Positions 8,362 through 14,789 of a stretch of DNA of 17,674 bases are shown piece after piece (position 1 is the stretch's first letter; each line of letters opens with the position of its first letter). This DNA comes from an uncultured Clostridia bacterium (GTDB taxonomy: Bacteria; Bacillota; Clostridia; Oscillospirales; Oscillospiraceae), in the NCBI GenBank assembly GCA_945918815.1, contig CAMEIU010000021.1, forward strand, positions 1 through 17,674. The letters are read 5' to 3'. The notes below the pieces were generated by a model that saw only the letters and a list, made by a program, of their open reading frames with translations, ran no database searches and was not told the origin of the DNA. A program made the translations under genes and the position numbers.

Positions 8362-8540
8362 ATTGACAATGGACAATTGACAATGGACAATGAAGGGATC
8401 CGCTGGCGCGGATGATTGGAAAAAGCCCGTTTCCGGGTAATCCGTAGGGGCGGCCCCATGTGGCCGCCCGTAGGTACAGGCTTTTGGGCGGCCACGCGGG
8501 GCCGCCCCTACGGTGTTGTCTGATTGTCAATTGTTCATTG
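8362..8540. mobile_element. Composite inverted-repeat (MITE-like) element
   Basis: The left end carries two perfect tandem copies of ATTGACAATGGACA (8362-8389). The right end (8523-8540) is the inverse of 8367-8384 with one mismatch, so the element has terminal inverted repeats of about 18 bp. Inside, two GTAGGGGCGGC-family repeats face each other (8442-8469 and 8486-8513). It fills the whole gap between glmS and the DUF2461 gene and carries no ORF. Confidence 0.7.
8442..8513. repeat. Paired short repeats forming a 28-bp hairpin
   Basis: CCGTAGGGGCGGCC... (8442-8469) and its inverse (8486-8513) match at 26 of 28 positions around a 16-nt loop. In RNA this would be a very stable hairpin between glmS and the next gene, possibly limiting read-through or protecting the glmS 3' end. 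Confidence 0.85.
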
Positions 8541-8559
8541 CCTACAAGGAAGTGCGTGC

Positions 8560-9204
8560 ATGTTTCAAGGTTTTTGCCCGGAAACGGTGGATTTCCTCTG
8601 GGGAATCCGACTGAATAACAATCGGGAGTGGTTTGAAGCCAACAAGAAAGCGTATCAGGAGACCCTGTATGAACCCATGAAGGCTCTGGGAGAGAAGATT
8701 TTTTCCAATTTCCGGGATGTGCCCAACATGGCCTATAAGGTCTCCCGGATCTACAAGGACGCCCGGCTCCATCCGGCGGTGCCCTATAAGGAGAGCCTGT
8801 GGCTCAGTATGCGGCCGGACAATCTGCCCTGGAGTGAGCAGCCGACCTTGTATTTTGAGATCCGGCCCGAGGCCTACAGCTACGGCTTTGTCCTCTGGCA
8901 TCCCAGAACCGAGGCCATGGCCCGCTTCCGCGACCTGCTGGACGCAAGGCCCGACGAATTTTTGAAATTGGTTGAAAAAACAGAGAAAGATTCGCATTTT
9001 TCCCTGTCCGGCATGGAATACTACAGAAAAAAGAGCTGCGCCGACCCGAGAATCGCGCCCTACTATAATCTCAAAAATCTGGAGATGGACGTGGACCGCA
9101 AGCCGGACGAACTGCTGTTCTCGCCGGACCTGGCCGCCGAAGTGACGGAGACCCTGCGCGCCCTGTATCCCCTGTATGAATACTGCTTGAAATTTACAAT
9201 TTGA
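8560..9204 (+). CDS. DUF2461 family protein
   Basis: 214 aa, the usual size for the DUF2461/TIGR02453 family of unknown function. The typical opening is present (GFCPETVDFLWGIRLNNNREWFEANKKAYQ), then KVSRIYKDARLHPAVPYKESLWLSM and a central YFEIRPEAYSYGFVLWHP strand pair. No signal peptide or membrane segment, so probably cytosolic. ATG 8560 follows AAGGA (8546-8550). A TTG at 8524 in frame lies within the inverted repeat of the upstream element and is rejected. The 5' leader is thus partly built from the repeat. No functional link to neighbours is evident. Confidence 0.88.
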   Translation: MFQGFCPETVDFLWGIRLNNNREWFEANKKAYQETLYEPMKALGEKIFSNFRDVPNMAYKVSRIYKDARLHPAVPYKESLWLSMRPDNLPWSEQPTLYFEIRPEAYSYGFVLWHPRTEAMARFRDLLDARPDEFLKLVEKTEKDSHFSLSGMEYYRKKSCADPRIAPYYNLKNLEMDVDRKPDELLFSPDLAAEVTETLRALYPLYEYCLKFTI

Positions 9205-9219
9205 GCCTCCGTTGGAGAA

Positions 9220-9273
9220 AATCGCCCATTCCCGGCCTGGTTTTGGCCCGCGAATGGGCGATTGCGCAATTTT
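9220..9273. terminator. Hairpin after DUF2461 gene, probable terminator
   Basis: AATCGCCCATTC (9220-9231) pairs perfectly over 12 bp with GAATGGGCGATT (9252-9263), with GGCC/GGCC pairing possible in the loop. The downstream T-run is weak and offset (TTTT at 9270-9273). It may act as a transcript 3'-end hairpin. Confidence 0.5.
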
Positions 9274-9376
9274 GGCAAGGAAAATCTGTTTGTTTTTTCT
9301 ATGAAACTCCCTGACTGTTTCGGACCCAAATCAGCCATATTAAGCAGGGAACAACAAAGGAGCGAGGGGAGATCCT

Positions 9377-10339
9377 ATGAAAAAACGAATGTTACGCCTG
9401 TTGGCGGCGCTGTGTCTGGTTTTGTGTCTCAGCGTGCAGGCCTTTGCACTGCCCAAGACGCTGATTCCGGGCGGCTGTACGGTGGGCATCAAGCTCTGCA
9501 CCAAGGGCCTGGTGGTTACCGGCTTTGAAAAGAATTCCGCGGCCCAGACCGCCGGATTAAAAAAAGGGGATGTCATCATTCAAGTGGACGGGGAGGCGGT
9601 CCATACGGCGGCGGCCCTGCGGGAGAGCTTGGAAAAGGACCGGGTAATCCTGACAGTCCTTCGGGATGGCAAGGAGGCGGAGTTTTGCGTCAAGCCTGCG
9701 TCCACGGAAAGCGGCATGCGTCTGGGGGCCTATATCCGTGATTCCATGGCGGGCATCGGCACCGTCACCTATTATGACCCGGATACGGGGGATTTCGGGG
9801 CTTTGGGCCACGGTGTCAACGATGTAGACACTTCCATTCTCATGCCCCTGGAGGCCGGCGTGGTGGTGGGATCCACCGTATCGGAGGTTCGGAAGGGGAC
9901 CAGCGGCACGCCGGGAGAGCTGAAAGGGAAATTTGACGTGGACGCCGTTTTGGGAGAAGTGGAGGCCAATACGGAGCATGGTATTTTCGGCACCCTGACC
10001 ACGCCGGTGCCCGGAAAGCCCATCCCCGTGGCCAAAGCCGGAGAGGTGGAACCGGGAGAAGCGGTGATTTTCGCCAACGTCTCCGGCAAAGAAGTGGAGC
10101 AGTACACGGTGGAGATTCTCCGGATCTATCCCCAGGCCTCCGACACGGGCCGCAACATGCTGCTGCAAATCACCGATCCGCGCTTGCTGAACGCCACCGG
10201 CGGAATCGTCCAGGGCATGTCGGGGTCGCCTATTTTGCAGAACGGAAAGCTGGTGGGAGCGGTGACGCACGTTCTGGTGAATGACCCGACGAGAGGGTAT
10301 GGGATATTTATCGAGAATATGCTGGATGCGGCGGGATAA
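9377..10339 (+). CDS. spoIVB: SpoIVB-type sporulation serine protease (S55, PDZ)
   Basis: Exported serine protease of 320 aa. SpoIVB is made in the forespore and cleaves SpoIVFA to trigger pro-sigma-K processing in the mother cell. Seen here: signal peptide/membrane anchor MKKRMLRLLAALCLVLCLSVQAFA (1-24), a PDZ domain (about 44-105; GLVVTGFEKNSAAQTAGLKKGD), then the S55 peptidase domain. Catalytic triad by alignment to B. subtilis: His145 (GALGHG), Asp267 (ITDPRLL) and Ser282 (QGMSGSP); the Asp-Ser spacing of 15 matches D363/S378. At 320 aa it is shorter than the 420-aa B. subtilis protein, mainly at the N-terminus. Start ATG 9377 follows GAGGGGAG. A strong terminator follows, so it is probably monocistronic. 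It is the best evidence that the organism sporulates. Confidence 0.93.
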   Translation: MKKRMLRLLAALCLVLCLSVQAFALPKTLIPGGCTVGIKLCTKGLVVTGFEKNSAAQTAGLKKGDVIIQVDGEAVHTAAALRESLEKDRVILTVLRDGKEAEFCVKPASTESGMRLGAYIRDSMAGIGTVTYYDPDTGDFGALGHGVNDVDTSILMPLEAGVVVGSTVSEVRKGTSGTPGELKGKFDVDAVLGEVEANTEHGIFGTLTTPVPGKPIPVAKAGEVEPGEAVIFANVSGKEVEQYTVEILRIYPQASDTGRNMLLQITDPRLLNATGGIVQGMSGSPILQNGKLVGAVTHVLVNDPTRGYGIFIENMLDAAG

Positions 10340-10346
10340 TTTTGGA

Positions 10347-10375
10347 CAGGGGCAGATTTTGCCCCTGCCTTTTTT
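10347..10375 (+). terminator. Intrinsic terminator of spoIVB
   Basis: Stem CAGGGGC (10347-10353) with GCCCCTG (10361-10367), loop AGATTTT, then CC and six T residues (10370-10375). It starts 8 nt after the stop codon. Confidence 0.93.
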
Positions 10376-10463
10376 CGGTTTGTATCACAATAGATGCGGG
10401 CTGGAAGTGAAGCATGTGTTTTCTCTTTTTAGAAAAATAAGGGTTTCGGAAATGGCTATCTTG

Positions 10464-10472
10464 TGCTATAAT
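10464..10472 (+). promoter_or_regulatory. plsY promoter (extended -10)
   Basis: TGC-TATAAT (10464-10472). The -35 is poor (TTTCGG, 10444-10449, 17-nt spacer), as is common for extended -10 promoters. The start codon is 32 nt downstream. Confidence 0.7.
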
Positions 10473-10503
10473 GATTTAAATGAAAATACATAAGGAGCTT
10501 GAA

Positions 10504-11121
10504 ATGAGAAGTCGAATGGTGTTAAGAGTGCTGTTTTGTTTGTTGAATGGGTATTTATTGGGCTCCCTCAGTCCGGCCGCGCTACTGGCCCGGGTCAAAG
10601 ACGTCAATCTTCGTACGGAGGGCACCGGCAATCTGGGCGCGACCAACACCACGCTTGTCTTGGGCAAGCAGTACGGCGTGCTGGTGATGGTGTTTGATGT
10701 GGGCAAGGCGTACCTGGCCTGCAAGGTGGCATCGTTTCTGCTGCCGGAGTGGGAGATGGCCATTCTTTTGGCGGGTGCGGCAGCTGTGGTGGGACATGCC
10801 TTTCCTTTCTATATGAAATTTCGGGGCGGCAAGGGCGTCGCAGCCTTTGGCGGGATGATTCTGGCCTTTGATCCCTGGTTTTTCCTGATTTTGCTGATCA
10901 ATGCGGTTATTTTGATGCTGATCGTCAATTACGGCGTGGTGGGGCCCATGTCCGCTTCGGCGCTGTTTCCGGTCATGGTGGGCGTTCGGTCCAGAAGTAT
11001 TCTCGAAGCGTTGGTCTGCGCTGTCACGGGGCTTCTGATCATGCTGAAGCACTGGAACGTCTTCGAGCGGATGCGCGATGGCAGCGAAACCAAGGTCCGG
11101 GACTTTTTAAAAGGAAAGTAG
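10504..11121 (+). CDS. plsY: Glycerol-3-phosphate acyltransferase PlsY
   Basis: Integral membrane enzyme of 205 aa that transfers the acyl group of acyl-phosphate to glycerol-3-phosphate, giving lysophosphatidic acid in phospholipid synthesis. Family motifs: GYLLGSLSPAALLAR (16-30), TGNLGATN (41-48), and GHAFPFYMKFRGGKGVA (97-113). About five hydrophobic helices are visible: 5-22, 55-80, 85-100, 122-143 and 150-182. Start ATG 10504 has TAAGGAG upstream; an in-frame ATG at 10480 precedes this site and is rejected. The last codons read KGK and the TAG stop is formed by the first bases of a GTAGGGGCGGC repeat, so the C-terminus may have been altered by that repeat. It has its own promoter. Confidence 0.95.
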   Translation: MRSRMVLRVLFCLLNGYLLGSLSPAALLARVKDVNLRTEGTGNLGATNTTLVLGKQYGVLVMVFDVGKAYLACKVASFLLPEWEMAILLAGAAAVVGHAFPFYMKFRGGKGVAAFGGMILAFDPWFFLILLINAVILMLIVNYGVVGPMSASALFPVMVGVRSRSILEALVCAVTGLLIMLKHWNVFERMRDGSETKVRDFLKGK

Positions 11122-11141
11122 GGGCGGCTATTAGCCGCCCG
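11118..11141. repeat. Short palindromic repeat overlapping plsY stop
   Basis: GTAGGGGCGGCTA-T-TAGCCGCCCG with 9-bp perfect arms (11122-11130/11132-11140). Its TAG is the plsY stop codon. T-runs at 11151-11156 and 11160-11165 follow, so the hairpin might also aid termination. Confidence 0.85.
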
Positions 11142-11173
11142 CAGGTTCCGTTTTTTCGCTTTTTTATGAATAT

Positions 11174-11203
11174 CTGGCATAATTTGCCCCAATGTGCTAT
11201 AAT
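11174..11203 (+). promoter_or_regulatory. Promoter of PfkB-family kinase gene
   Basis: -35 CTGGCA (11174-11179), an 18-nt spacer and extended -10 TGC-TATAAT (11195-11203). Confidence 0.7.
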
Positions 11204-11228
11204 CCTCCCATCAACATATGGGAGGATT
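11201..11228 (+). promoter_or_regulatory. Perfect inverted repeat from -10 to Shine-Dalgarno
   Basis: AATCCTCCCAT (11201-11211) and ATGGGAGGATT (11218-11228), 11 bp perfect with a 6-nt spacer. The right arm contains the GGGAGGA ribosome-binding site of the kinase gene and is followed by more T residues to 11232. It could be an operator, an anti-Shine-Dalgarno hairpin, or a terminator for upstream read-through. Confidence 0.6.
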
Positions 11229-11232
11229 TTTT

Positions 11233-12159
11233 ATGGGCATCGTGGTCATCGGCGCGGCGTTTATGGATATCAAGGGCTTCCCGGAAAAAAACTATATTCC
11301 CAACGGCCGAAACGCGGGCCGGGTGGAGTACATCCACGGCGGCGTGGCCCGGAACGTGGTGGAGGACATCGCCAATGTGGAGCTGCGGCCCACCTATGTG
11401 GGCATCGTGGACGATACGCCCCTGGGCGCGGCGGTGCTGGAAAAGCTGAGAAAGCATAAGGTCAACGTGGACTATGTGCTGGCCATGCCTGACGGCATGG
11501 GGACCTGGCTGGCGGTGTTTGATCATCACGGCGACGTGGCCGGATCCATTTCCAAGCGTCCCAATCTCTATCCCCTGGTGGGCCTCCTGGAGCAGAAGGG
11601 GGAGGAGATCTTTGCCTCCGCGGATTCTGTGGTGCTGGAGCTGGACCTGCACAAGGACATTGTGAAGAAGGTCCTGGAGCTGGCGGAGAAATATCACACC
11701 AAGCTGTACGCCCTGGTGTCCAATATGAGCATCGCAGCGGAACGGCGGGACTTCCTGCAAAGCTTCGACTGCTTCATCTGCAACCAGCAGGAGGCGGGCC
11801 TCCTGTTCCTGGACGACTACAGCGAAAAGACGCCGGAGGAACTGCGGGACATCCTCAGCGAGCGGGTGATCCGGGCCAAGATTCCGTCTATGGTGGTGAC
11901 CATGGGCGCCGAGGGCTCGGTCTATGCCAGCCTCGACGGGGAGAAGGGAATCTGCCCCGCGAGAAACGTCCAGGTGAAGGACACCACCGGCGCGGGCGAT
12001 TCCTTCTGCGCCGGCGTGACCATCGGCCTGACCTACGGCAAGTCCCTGCCGGAAGCCGTAGAAATCGGCACCTTCCTGGCCGCCTCGGTTATCACTTCCT
12101 CTGAAAACGTCTGCCCCAGATTCCAACCGGAAGAACTGGGCCTGGAGCTTAGCAATTGA
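11233..12159 (+). CDS. PfkB/ribokinase-family sugar or nucleoside kinase
   Basis: 308 aa, the usual length for PfkB kinases, which phosphorylate sugars or nucleosides with ATP. N-terminal GIVVIGAAFMDIKG (2-15), the substrate-side HGGVARNVVEDIANV (35-49), ICNQQEAGLL (182-191, the N-x-x-E Mg-binding motif), VVTMGAEGS (221-229), and the nucleotide/anion-hole signature DTTGAGDSFCAG (250-261) with catalytic Asp256. The N-terminal pattern with ARN and few glycines resembles ribokinase or pseudouridine-kinase types; substrate is not determined, and there is no pseudouridine glycosidase gene next to it. Start ATG 11233 follows GGGAGGA; an in-frame ATG at 11218 lies inside the inverted repeat and is rejected. 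It is followed by a terminator. Confidence 0.9.
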   Translation: MGIVVIGAAFMDIKGFPEKNYIPNGRNAGRVEYIHGGVARNVVEDIANVELRPTYVGIVDDTPLGAAVLEKLRKHKVNVDYVLAMPDGMGTWLAVFDHHGDVAGSISKRPNLYPLVGLLEQKGEEIFASADSVVLELDLHKDIVKKVLELAEKYHTKLYALVSNMSIAAERRDFLQSFDCFICNQQEAGLLFLDDYSEKTPEELRDILSERVIRAKIPSMVVTMGAEGSVYASLDGEKGICPARNVQVKDTTGAGDSFCAGVTIGLTYGKSLPEAVEIGTFLAASVITSSENVCPRFQPEELGLELSN

Positions 12160-12174
12160 TAAATTATTTTTGAC

Positions 12175-12233
12175 GCACCCTCGTGCCCCGTTGTAGGGGC
12201 GGCGGCAGGTGGCCGCCCGCAAGGGACACGGGC
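12175..12233. repeat. Extended short repeat with GCACCCTCGTGCC flank
   Basis: The core GGGCGGC (12197-12203) and GCCGCCC (12212-12218) is flanked by outer arms GCACCCTCGTGCCCC and the imperfect partner AAGGGACACGGGCC. The left outer arm and core align with 17189-17253. It begins the gene-free stretch 12160-12545, which otherwise holds the terminator at 12243-12288 and the 90-bp repeat at 12382-12471. Confidence 0.75.
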
Positions 12234-12242
12234 CTTATGTAA

Positions 12243-12288
12243 AAAACGCCGTCATGGCTGGTGTTTCTGCCAACCGTGACGGCGTTTT
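12243..12288. terminator. Bidirectional intrinsic terminator
   Basis: AAAACGCCGTCA (12243-12254) pairs perfectly over 12 bp with TGACGGCGTTTT (12277-12288). T-tracts flank it on both strands. It lies about 85 nt after the PfkB-kinase stop and ends that transcript. Confidence 0.85.
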
Positions 12289-12381
12289 GATCTCTTAACC
12301 AACTTATACCACAGGAACGCCACGGAAACAAGGCTTGCTTTCCCGTGGGGCCGGGCCGTATACTGGACCCGTGGGAAATTC

Positions 12382-12471
12382 TGCAGGGCACGGCCACTGG
12401 ACGTGCCGCTGGCAGGCAGCTGCGTCCTGGAACCAACTGCCAAATGGTGCGTCCAGTGACCGCGCCCTACA
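12382..12471. repeat. 90-bp MITE-like repeat, copy 2
   Basis: Aligns over its full length with the reverse complement of 2352-2441. Its ends TGCAGGGCACGGCCACTGGACG and the inverse of CGTCCAGTGACCGCGCCCTACA are imperfect inverted repeats of about 22 bp. GTATACTGGAC precedes it at 12358-12368, as it does near copy 1. Confidence 0.8.
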
Positions 12472-12545
12472 TTGGCTGTACAACACATTGCGAAATCCCA
12501 ATTTCTCAATCAAATCATGAAAAATCTGAACAGGGAGGTACGAAG

Positions 12546-12650
12546 ATGAAATACATGCACTTCAACTCGTCCTGCGCCTATGCGGATTTGGAGAATCTTT
12601 GGCTGCTGGAGCTGCCGGACATTGCGCGGGAGAGCGCGGACGTGCTATAA
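12546..12650 (+). pseudogene. 34-codon gene remnant or short ORF
   Basis: ATG 12546 with a good GGGAGG 6-7 nt upstream opens a 34-codon frame, MKYMHFNSSCAYADLENLWL and 14 more residues. The FNSSCAY opening looks like the N-terminus of a larger papain-like/C39-type cysteine peptidase with the Cys near the start (tentative, from memory of such openings). The frame stops at a TAA that lies inside the -10 element of the next gene, as if a larger gene had been deleted down to its first codons. It could also be a real short peptide; I cannot tell. Confidence 0.35.
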
Positions 12651-12651
12651 T
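12622..12651 (+). promoter_or_regulatory. Promoter of Ham1-like gene
   Basis: Extended -10 TGC-TATAAT (12643-12651) with a weak -35 TTGCGC (12622-12627) and an 18-nt spacer. It lies within the last codons of the upstream 34-codon frame. The start codon follows 31 nt after the -10. Confidence 0.65.
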
Positions 12652-12681
12652 GGAAACATTCCGAGAGAAAGAGAGAACCCT

Positions 12682-13317
12682 ATGAAGATTTTGCTTGGCA
12701 CCACCAATCCGTCCAAGGCAAGGCGGTTTGCGGCATTGCTGGCGGACTACGAGGTGGAGTTTGTGACTTTGCAGGACCTGCGGCTTTTGGGCGCGCCGGA
12801 GGAGAGCGGCCGGACGCCGGTAGAGAACGCCGAAATCAAGGCCCGATACTATGGGCATTTTTTTGACCATGTGCTGTGCGAGGACTCGGGCCTCTATCTG
12901 CAGGAGCTGCCCATGGACGATCCCAGGCAGCCGGGCCTGCATATCCGTTCTCCCAAGGGGTACCCTCTGGCCGACGAGGAAATGATCGCCTACTACGCCA
13001 CCCTGGTCCACACCCTGGGCGGCCGCTGCCCCAGCCGTTATGTGGACGGCTACGCGGCATACCATGGGGGGACGGTCCGGACTTTCCTGGATGAACGGAA
13101 GGATGGAACATTCTTTCTGGTGGACGCGGTCCATCCCAGGCGGCATCCGGGCTGGCCTCTGGACAGCATCTCTGTGGACCCGGCCACGGGCCTCTACTTT
13201 GTGGACCCGGAGCAAAAGGAAATTCGCAATTCTGTGGACGCCGTGGCCAGGCCCTACCGCGCCTGCCTGACGGCCTTCCTGGCGGAGGTCTTTGAACTGA
13301 GAAAGAGAGAACCGTAA
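12682..13317 (+). CDS. Divergent Ham1/RdgB-like NTP pyrophosphatase
   Basis: 211 aa. The Ham1/RdgB family hydrolyses ITP, XTP and dITP to monophosphates and keeps deaminated purines out of nucleic acids. Family marks: GTTNPSKARRFAALL (6-20, the T-x-N-x-x-K phosphate-binding motif), TPVENAEIKARYY (45-57), and CEDSGLYLQELP (66-77, equivalent of A-D-D-S-G-L). The usual PG-x-x-SARY/F segment is replaced by PRQPGLHIRSPKG, and the C-terminal SHR nucleobase motif is not recognisable, so substrate choice may differ from RdgB. The Shine-Dalgarno is weak (AGAGAGAA). The stop is one base from the MATE start, so the two form an operon. Confidence 0.8.
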   Translation: MKILLGTTNPSKARRFAALLADYEVEFVTLQDLRLLGAPEESGRTPVENAEIKARYYGHFFDHVLCEDSGLYLQELPMDDPRQPGLHIRSPKGYPLADEEMIAYYATLVHTLGGRCPSRYVDGYAAYHGGTVRTFLDERKDGTFFLVDAVHPRRHPGWPLDSISVDPATGLYFVDPEQKEIRNSVDAVARPYRACLTAFLAEVFELRKREP

Positions 13318-13318
13318 C

Positions 13319-14674
13319 ATGGGCATGAGTCAAGACCTGACCCGTGGAAATATCACGGCGTCCCTGCTGAAATTCGCCTGGCCCTTTATGGCGGGCAACC
13401 TGCTCCAGCAGCTCTATAACATTGTGGATACCCTCATCGTAGGCAAATACCTGGGCAGCGACGCGTTGGCGGCGGTGGGAGCCTCCTATACGCTGATGAC
13501 CTTCCTGACCTCCATCCTGCTGGGCCTGTGCATGGGCAGCGGTGTGGTGTTCTCCATTTATTTTGGACGGCGGGAGCCGGAGCGGCTGAAGCAGAGCGTG
13601 TTTCTCTCCTTCTGCATGATCGCCGGTGTGACCGTTGCGCTGAACGTGCTGGTGTTCCTGCTCATGGACCCCATCCTGATTCTTTTGCAGGTGCCGCAGC
13701 AGTGCTATGACCTGATGCGGACCTATCTGTGGGTCATTTTCTGGGGCATTGCCGCCACGTTCCTCTACAACTTTTTCGCCTGTCTCCTGCGGGCCCTGGG
13801 AAACTCCGCGGCGCCGCTGGTGTTCCTGGGCGTGTCGGCCCTTTTGAATGTGGGGTTGGATCTGCTGTTCGTGCTGGTGTTCCGCTGGGGCGTGGCGGGC
13901 GCCGCCGGGGCCACGGTCCTGGCCCAGTACCTGTCCGGCCTGGGACTGGGCCTCTATACGCTGCTCCGCTGTCCGGCGGCCCGGGTGTCCCGGCAGCACA
14001 TGGTCTGGGACCGGCGGGCCATGGGAGAGATTTTGCAGCTGTCGTCCCTGACCTGTGTGCAGCAGTCGGTGATGAATTTCGGTATTTTAATGGTTCAGGG
14101 CCGGGTCAACTACTTCGGCCCGGCGGTCATGGCGGCCTTCGCGGCGGCGGTGAAGATCGATTCCTTCGCCTATATGCCGGTCCAGGATTTCGGCAACGCT
14201 TTTTCCACCTTTATCGCCCAGAACTACGGGGCGGGGGAAACCAAACGCATCAAAACGGGTATCCGAAGCGCGGTCAGGACGGTATTCTGCTTCTGCGTGA
14301 TCATATCGGCGGCGGTGTTCCTCTTTGCCAGGCCTCTGCTGGGCATCTTTATCCAGGCAGGGGAGACGGAGATTCTGGACATCGGCGTCCGGTATCTGCG
14401 CATTGAGGGGACGTTCTACTGCCTCATTGGCTTCCTGTTTTTGTGCTACGGCTACTACCGTGCGGTCAAGAAGCCGCGCATGTCCGTGGTTCTGACGGTG
14501 ATCCCCCTGGGTACCCGGGTGCTGCTGGCCTATACGCTTTCCGCAATTCCGGTCATCGGCGTGGTGGGTATCTGGGCCTCCGTCCCCATCGGCTGGTTCC
14601 TGGCCGACCTGGTGGGCTTCCTCTACTATTGGAAATGCGAATCAAAGTTCAGAAAGCACCGGGCCCCGCTGTAG
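13319..14674 (+). CDS. MATE family multidrug/Na+ (H+) antiporter
   Basis: 451 aa, the normal MATE length with about 12 membrane helices in two six-helix halves. The first half has KFAWPFMAGNLLQQLYNIVDTLIVGKYLG then ALAAVGASYTLMTFLTSILLGLCMGSGV, typical of Clostridia MATE proteins of the DinF/MepA type; the second begins near residue 238 with LSSLTCVQQSVMNFGILMVQG. It exports cationic drugs or metabolites at the membrane using an ion gradient; the substrate cannot be told. The start is ATG 13319, one base after the Ham1-like stop; ATG 13325 is an alternative. The TAG stop is supplied by the first bases of the repeat at 14670, so the C-terminal end (KHRAPL) may be altered. Confidence 0.93.
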   Translation: MGMSQDLTRGNITASLLKFAWPFMAGNLLQQLYNIVDTLIVGKYLGSDALAAVGASYTLMTFLTSILLGLCMGSGVVFSIYFGRREPERLKQSVFLSFCMIAGVTVALNVLVFLLMDPILILLQVPQQCYDLMRTYLWVIFWGIAATFLYNFFACLLRALGNSAAPLVFLGVSALLNVGLDLLFVLVFRWGVAGAAGATVLAQYLSGLGLGLYTLLRCPAARVSRQHMVWDRRAMGEILQLSSLTCVQQSVMNFGILMVQGRVNYFGPAVMAAFAAAVKIDSFAYMPVQDFGNAFSTFIAQNYGAGETKRIKTGIRSAVRTVFCFCVIISAAVFLFARPLLGIFIQAGETEILDIGVRYLRIEGTFYCLIGFLFLCYGYYRAVKKPRMSVVLTVIPLGTRVLLAYTLSAIPVIGVVGIWASVPIGWFLADLVGFLYYWKCESKFRKHRAPL

Positions 14675-14757
14675 GGGCGGCCATCAGCCGCCTGTCCGGC
14701 AGCGAACTGCGGAATGCAGCTGTCAACCAGCGGTACGTCCGGTGGCCGTGCTCTACA
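14670..14757. repeat. 90-bp-family repeat, copy 3 (hybrid end), overlapping MATE stop
   Basis: 88 bp. The left end is of the short family (TGTAGGGGCGGCCATCAGCCGCC). The reverse complement of the right part matches copies 1 and 2 (TGTAGAGCACGGCCACCGGACG, then CAGCTGCATTC). It supplies the TAG stop of the MATE gene and ends 33 nt before the Sel1 gene. The hybrid structure links the two repeat families. Confidence 0.75.
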
Positions 14758-14789
14758 GAGCGCTTTTGTTTACGAAAAGGAGTGATCCT

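Noticed and set aside
8362..8392. Tandem ATTGACAATGGACA units as a CRISPR or iteron array
   Set aside because: Only two adjacent units with no spacers, and an inverted counterpart at 8523-8540, which fits a terminal inverted repeat instead.
10376..10463. Gap between the spoIVB terminator and the plsY promoter searched for an RNA or small gene
   Set aside because: AT-rich with no conserved structure, no Shine-Dalgarno plus ORF, and no repeat family member.
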